Virus record (IMG/VR): IMGVR_UViG_3300031758_000073
Span: 1-61,155 of that record
Length of the DNA: 61,155 nucleotides
Reading direction: 5' to 3' (one strand)
From: a virus
Shown here: positions 58,323 through 61,155 of the stretch, piece after piece
Numbering within the stretch: position 1 is the stretch's first letter
How the letters are laid out: every line of letters starts with the position of its first letter
The notes under the pieces: model-generated
What the model saw: the letters and a program-made list of their open reading frames with translations, nothing else
Told to the model about the DNA's origin: nothing
The model's database searches: none
Made by a program: the position numbers and the translations under genes

Positions 58323-59255
58323 TCACAAATGTACATTATTTTTGAACCAAAAGTAAGTTTTTTCCAAACCGTCCATCAAATTTGTACGAGGTTTCCATCC
58401 CATCGATAAGATTTTAGAACTGTCCATGATCTTACGTGGCGTACCATCAGGTTTGGCAGTATCCCATACAACTTCACCTTCATACCCCACAACTTTACAT
58501 ACAGCTTCAGTTGCCTCTTTAATGGTAATATCAGATCCATATCCCACGTTGATATGTTGATCAGCGCTGTAATTTTCCATCAAAAACACACACGCTTCCG
58601 CTAAATCATCAACATACAAAAACTCTCTCATAGGAGTTCCACTTCCCCAACAAACAACTTGAGAATCATTCTTGATTTTTGCCAAATGGAATTTACGAAT
58701 CAATGCGGGTAACACATGAGAGTTAATTGGATCGAAGTTGTCCTTGATACCATACAGATTGCATGGCATAGCACTGATAAAATCACACCCATATTGTTGA
58801 CGATACGCTTGACATGTACGTATACCGGCAATCTTTGCAAGAGCATACCACTGATTGGTTGGTTCTAATTCACCGGTTAACAGATACTCTTCCTTAATTG
58901 GTTGCTGTGCAAACTTCGGATAAATACAACTGCTACCCAAAAACAACAATTTGTTTACGTTATATACGTATGACGCATTAATGATGTTATTTTGTATCTG
59001 TAAATTATTGTATATAAAATCAGCTGGGTATGTACTGTTGGCAATAATACCGCCAACTTTTGCTGCTGCCATTATCACATACTCTGGCTTTGTAGTTTCA
59101 AAAAATTTATTTACAGATTGTTGATTGGTAAGATCCAATCCATTATGACCCACACCTATTAAATTCGTATAACCATTATTCAATAGTGTTCGCCAAATAG
59201 CAGATCCAACCATTCCGTTATGTCCGGCTACATAAATCTTCGAACCTTTATTCAT
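58323..59255 (-). CDS. fcl: GDP-L-fucose synthase
   Basis: The protein is 310 residues from the ATG at 59255. It is an NADPH-dependent short-chain epimerase/reductase converting GDP-4-keto-6-deoxymannose to GDP-L-fucose in the cytoplasm. IYVAGHNGMVGSAIWRTLLN is the Rossmann loop, VIMAAAKVGGI and LLFLGSSCIYP follow (S of the triad), NQWYALAKIAGIRTCQAYRQ is the YxxxK site, and MPCNLYGIKDNFDPINSHVL the substrate region. An ATG at 59333 would put the N-terminus through a terminator, so it was rejected. GDP-mannose dehydratase (Gmd) is not in view and may come from the host. Confidence 0.95.
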   Translation of the reverse strand: MNKGSKIYVAGHNGMVGSAIWRTLLNNGYTNLIGVGHNGLDLTNQQSVNKFFETTKPEYVIMAAAKVGGIIANSTYPADFIYNNLQIQNNIINASYVYNVNKLLFLGSSCIYPKFAQQPIKEEYLLTGELEPTNQWYALAKIAGIRTCQAYRQQYGCDFISAMPCNLYGIKDNFDPINSHVLPALIRKFHLAKIKNDSQVVCWGSGTPMREFLYVDDLAEACVFLMENYSADQHINVGYGSDITIKEATEAVCKVVGYEGEVVWDTAKPDGTPRKIMDSSKILSMGWKPRTNLMDGLEKTYFWFKNNVHL

Positions 59256-59299
59256 AGTCTTAATGGTACATATCAAATAACATATTATTAAAATGAAAA

Positions 59300-59317
59300 A
59301 ACCACCCAAAGGTGGTT
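59300..59317. terminator. Bidirectional terminator
   Basis: AACCACC and GGTGGTT form a 7-bp stem with a 4-nt loop, with T-runs on both strands. It ends the 77-residue gene on the minus strand. Confidence 0.85.
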
Positions 59318-59325
59318 TTCTTTTT

Positions 59326-59559
59326 TCATCCATTCAAACGTGGCTTGTCACAACAATTGCTAAGTTTTAGAATTTCATCAAGTGACTCTTTAACCCGAAT
59401 AGGTTCATGACGATTCTTGATAAAAATCAAACTGTGAACCTTGGACGGTTCAATGTTAATAACCATATCCAAGTTAATCAAATTTGGATTATACTCACGT
59501 TGCTTAGCGTTACCGTCATGACTAGGATCAAGTACGTTGAGTTTAATAAAGTGTGCCAT
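59326..59559 (-). CDS. Small hypothetical protein under complex promoter control
   Basis: The protein is 77 residues. It starts MAHFIKLNVLDPSHDGNAKQ and looks like a small alpha/beta domain (LINLDMVINIEPSKVHSLIF, IKNRHEPIRVKESLDEILKL) with a C-terminal NCCDKP. Not recognised. It is monocistronic: a sigma70-like promoter with a palindrome and a TATTTATA element lie upstream, and a terminator follows. Confidence 0.65.
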   Translation of the reverse strand: MAHFIKLNVLDPSHDGNAKQREYNPNLINLDMVINIEPSKVHSLIFIKNRHEPIRVKESLDEILKLSNCCDKPRLNG

Positions 59560-59569
59560 AAATTGTGTC

Positions 59570-59620
59570 TATAAATAGTTAACCGGCAATGACATTACAT
59601 CATTGCCGGTTGTTTGTCAA
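59570..59620 (-). promoter_or_regulatory. Stacked promoter elements and 12-bp palindrome
   Basis: On the minus strand TTGACA (59620-59615), 17 nt and TAATGT (59597-59592) form a host-type promoter. AACCGGCAATGA and TCATTGCCGGTT (59581-59611) are a perfect 12-bp inverted repeat around it, and TATTTATA follows at 59577-59570. The palindrome may be an operator, or the terminator of the outer-membrane gene, which ends at 59637, or both. Confidence 0.55.
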
Positions 59621-59636
59621 CTATTATCGTCTAGAA

Positions 59637-60332
59637 TTAGAAGGTCAACTTAAGACCACCGGAATAAACGACGGTTCCAGAGAACTCACGATTTGCCCAA
59701 TTATACTTGGCAGCATTGAAATCGTTATCGAACCATCCAACTTCAGCAAATGGAGTCAAAGTACCCCAAGCAAAAGTGAACGGACGAGCAACAGTGCCCT
59801 TAAAGCTAAGGGACTTGTAGTCATTAACGTATCCATACTCAGCAGCTGGGGTGACAGTCACACCATAAAACAAATTCTGAGTACGGCTAAGTCCAACGAA
59901 CACGCCTTGCTGATTAAGGTCAATATCGAATGCACCACGAACATATGGAGTAACATATGGGTTGTTCAAGGCAACCTTGGCACCAAACTCAGTAGAGTTA
60001 GGAATACCAAATCCGCCAGCTTGGTGACGAGTAACATCAGCGGTAGTACGCAATGAAAACTTCTCGGTCAAACCAAAACTCTTACCAGCACCAAGTGTCC
60101 AGTGACTCTGATCTTGATCACCAGTTGGTAGCAACACACCACCAGCATACACATCAGCATACTTTAGACTCTTGATTGCGTTGACACCAACAAACGGAGT
60201 TCCCCCAGAACGAGAAACACCATTGACCACATAGTGGTTATTATAGCCAGCTTCGACTCCAATACTAGAGTCATTAGCCTTAGCGATTAGGGCAGCACAA
60301 AGAACTGCCAATACTGCGATCATCTTCTTCAT
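59637..60332 (-). CDS. Secreted outer-membrane beta-barrel protein
   Basis: The protein is 231 residues. MKKMIAVLAVLCAALIAKAN is a standard Sec signal peptide with an AKA cleavage site. The mature part alternates hydrophobic and polar residues in strands (VYAGGVLLPTG, WTLGAGKSFGL, YVTPYVRGAFDIDL, YGVTVTPAAEYGYV, LSFKGTVARPFTFAWG) and ends in GGLKLTF with the C-terminal Phe needed for barrel insertion. It is thus destined for the outer membrane of a Gram-negative host. It has a near-consensus sigma70 promoter and shares TAACGAAAGGAAATA with hsp20. Superinfection exclusion or receptor masking are plausible roles. Confidence 0.85.
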   Translation of the reverse strand: MKKMIAVLAVLCAALIAKANDSSIGVEAGYNNHYVVNGVSRSGGTPFVGVNAIKSLKYADVYAGGVLLPTGDQDQSHWTLGAGKSFGLTEKFSLRTTADVTRHQAGGFGIPNSTEFGAKVALNNPYVTPYVRGAFDIDLNQQGVFVGLSRTQNLFYGVTVTPAAEYGYVNDYKSLSFKGTVARPFTFAWGTLTPFAEVGWFDNDFNAAKYNWANREFSGTVVYSGGLKLTF

Positions 60333-60442
60333 ATATGTTTATTTCCTTTCGTTACTACACTTTTTATAACTACCTTAACACTCATTAAGTTTGTTATAGA
60401 TTGATGTGATTCAAAGATACACATTCAATCATGTACGTGGAC

Positions 60443-60471
60443 AATATACCGTTAAACACCAAAAGTGTCAA
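60443..60471 (-). promoter_or_regulatory. Strong sigma70-type promoter TTGACA-17-TATATT
   Basis: On the minus strand TTGACA (60471-60466), an ideal 17-nt spacer and TATATT (60448-60443) lie about 110 nt ahead of the outer-membrane protein start. The leader contains CTTAA-TGAGTG-TTAAG, a small hairpin. Confidence 0.75.
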
Positions 60472-60550
60472 CGAATTTTTTCCAGTGATATATAGTTTTT
60501 ACTTTTTTGAAAACTACGACGTTTTTTAGACCATATATACGCACAAAAAA

Positions 60551-60574
60551 AGCCAAACAACTTAATGTTTGACT
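60551..60574. terminator. Terminator after the tRNA group
   Basis: AGCCAAAC and GTTTGACT pair with one mismatch around 8 nt, followed on the minus strand by TTTTTTT. It is directly after tRNA-Leu (TAA). Confidence 0.65.
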
Positions 60575-60581
60575 TTAAATT

Positions 60582-60670
60582 TGGTACCACCGGCCGGACT
60601 TGAACCGGCACAGGATTTTACTCCCTGCGGATTTTAAGTCCGCTGTGTCTGCCTATTTCACCACGGTGGC
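60582..60670 (-). tRNA. tRNA-Leu (TAA)
   Basis: Class II; anticodon stem GCGGA/TCCGC around CTTAAAA; acceptor GCCACCG/CGGTGGT (one wobble); T arm GCCGGTTCAAGTCCGGC; encoded CCA. Confidence 0.92.
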
Positions 60671-60680
60671 ACTATTAAAT

Positions 60681-60764
60681 TGGTGGGTATGGAGGGAGTC
60701 GAACCCCCACGCCTTTCGGCGGTTGATTTTGAGTCAACTACGTCTGCCATTCCGTCACATACCC
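60681..60764 (-). tRNA. tRNA-Leu (CAA)
   Basis: Class II; anticodon stem GTTGA/TCAAC around CTCAAAA; variable arm CGCCGAAAGGCG; acceptor GGGTATG/CATACCC; encoded CCA. Confidence 0.92.
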
Positions 60765-60863
60765 GTAAATCATCAAACTCATCGTGCTTCCTACCTACAC
60801 TACGCCTCCTCATTGATTTGAGAGAGTGACGGACCTTGAACCCGTCCCTATGCGTTTGAAAAA

Positions 60864-60955
60864 TGGTAGCCTCATGCAGAATCGAACTGCCCAGAACGCC
60901 AATCGAGCGATTATAGAGATTATAAGTCTCCCCATGCACCTTACATCTTGAGGCC
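60864..60955 (-). tRNA. Unusual tRNA with TAT anticodon and long variable arm
   Basis: Acceptor GGCCTCA/TGAGGCT (one wobble) and encoded CCA are clear; the anticodon stem GGAGA/TCTCT surrounds CTTATAA, giving TAT (Ile, AUA). The variable region is long (about 22 nt, with CGC/GCG), which Ile tRNAs normally lack, the D arm is very short, and the T stem has a mismatch. It may be decayed or atypical. Confidence 0.6.
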
Positions 60956-60961
60956 ACTAAA

Positions 60962-61048
60962 TGGTAGCGGGGGGAGGATTTGAACCTCCGAGGCCAAATG
61001 GCACTACGTTATGAGCGTAGCCAGATACCAGACTTCTGACACCCCGCA
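60962..61048 (-). tRNA. CAT-anticodon tRNA with class II variable arm
   Basis: Acceptor TGCGGGG/CCCCGCT has a T-T mismatch at positions 1-72, as in initiator tRNAs (which have C-A). The anticodon stem CTACG/CGTAG surrounds CTCATAA (CAT). A GCC-ATTT-GGC variable arm is present, unlike ordinary Met tRNAs; the T arm GGAGGTTCAAATCCTCC and CCA are normal. Identity could be initiator Met, elongator Met or lysidine-modified Ile. Confidence 0.75.
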
Positions 61049-61081
61049 AATTGTTTTGTTAAAGAACTAACTAAAAATCCG

Positions 61082-61105
61082 AGTGGTTTTATCTTCAAAA
61101 CCACT
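61082..61105. terminator. Hairpin, possible terminator at the window end
   Basis: AGTGGTTTT and AAAACCACT form a perfect 9-bp stem around 6 nt; on the minus strand CGGATTTTTAG follows. It lies upstream of the last tRNA in transcription and may end a transcript coming from beyond the window. Confidence 0.4.
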
Positions 61106-61155
61106 GAAAATGTAACCAGCTATCTACTGGTCGAGAGATCATTTATTATAGAAGC

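Noticed and set aside
59256-59333. Longer start for the fucose synthase
   Set aside because: It would translate through the terminator hairpin at 59300-59317 and add a non-conserved hydrophobic stretch before the Rossmann loop.
60818-60862. T-arm-like sequence (GACGGGTTCAAGGTCCGTC on the minus strand) as a tRNA
   Set aside because: No anticodon arm, acceptor pairing or CCA can be placed around it before the neighbouring tRNA. At most a tRNA remnant.

Overview
The window reads as part of the genome of a large, lytic, T4-like myovirus (Caudoviricetes) of an unidentified, probably Gram-negative bacterium. The DNA is AT-rich and nearly every gene lies on the minus strand. The head genes follow the T4 order in transcription: large terminase (gp17-like), portal (gp20), prohead protease (gp21), a probable scaffold (gp22) and the major capsid protein (gp23). 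Baseplate homologues of gp5, gp25 and gp6 and a gp55-type late sigma factor confirm the lineage. No integrase, repressor of the lambda type or CRISPR array is visible.

Layout, from right to left (the direction of most transcription). 61.1-52.7 kb is an accessory region. It holds 13 tRNA genes, a 400-nt phage tmRNA, a candidate small structured RNA, an HNH endonuclease, two tiny basic proteins, a FeoA-like protein, an outer-membrane beta-barrel gene with a near-consensus sigma70 promoter, and sugar or surface-modification enzymes (GDP-fucose synthase, two methyltransferases, a sulfotransferase). 52.5-43 kb carries small unknown genes, PhoH, an Ig/IPT decoration protein, an HD hydrolase, two glycosyltransferase-like genes, Hsp20, an EF-hand membrane protein and the late sigma factor operon. 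43-16 kb is the baseplate, tail and adhesin block, with very large virion proteins that include PKD plus leucine-rich repeats and a beta-propeller plus dockerin-like pair. It is interrupted by a short DNA-metabolism block: RuvC-like resolvase, primase, and a single-chain Mre11-Rad50 (gp47-gp46) fusion. 16-0.1 kb is DNA packaging and head assembly, broken only by two plus-strand genes at 3.7-5.2 kb.

Two promoter classes can be read. One resembles host sigma70 (TTGACA, 16-17 nt, TATAAT-like) and precedes the outer-membrane protein, the tRNA group, an HD-domain gene, some small genes and the late sigma operon. The other is a recurrent TATTTATA or TACTTATA element, in the sense orientation, usually within about 30 nt of structural-gene starts. 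It is the reverse complement of the classical T4 late element TATAAATA and may be the target of the gp55-like sigma. Several promoters or starts are overlaid by perfect inverted repeats, which suggests repressors or translational control.

All functional names come from motif recognition by eye. No database search was run.
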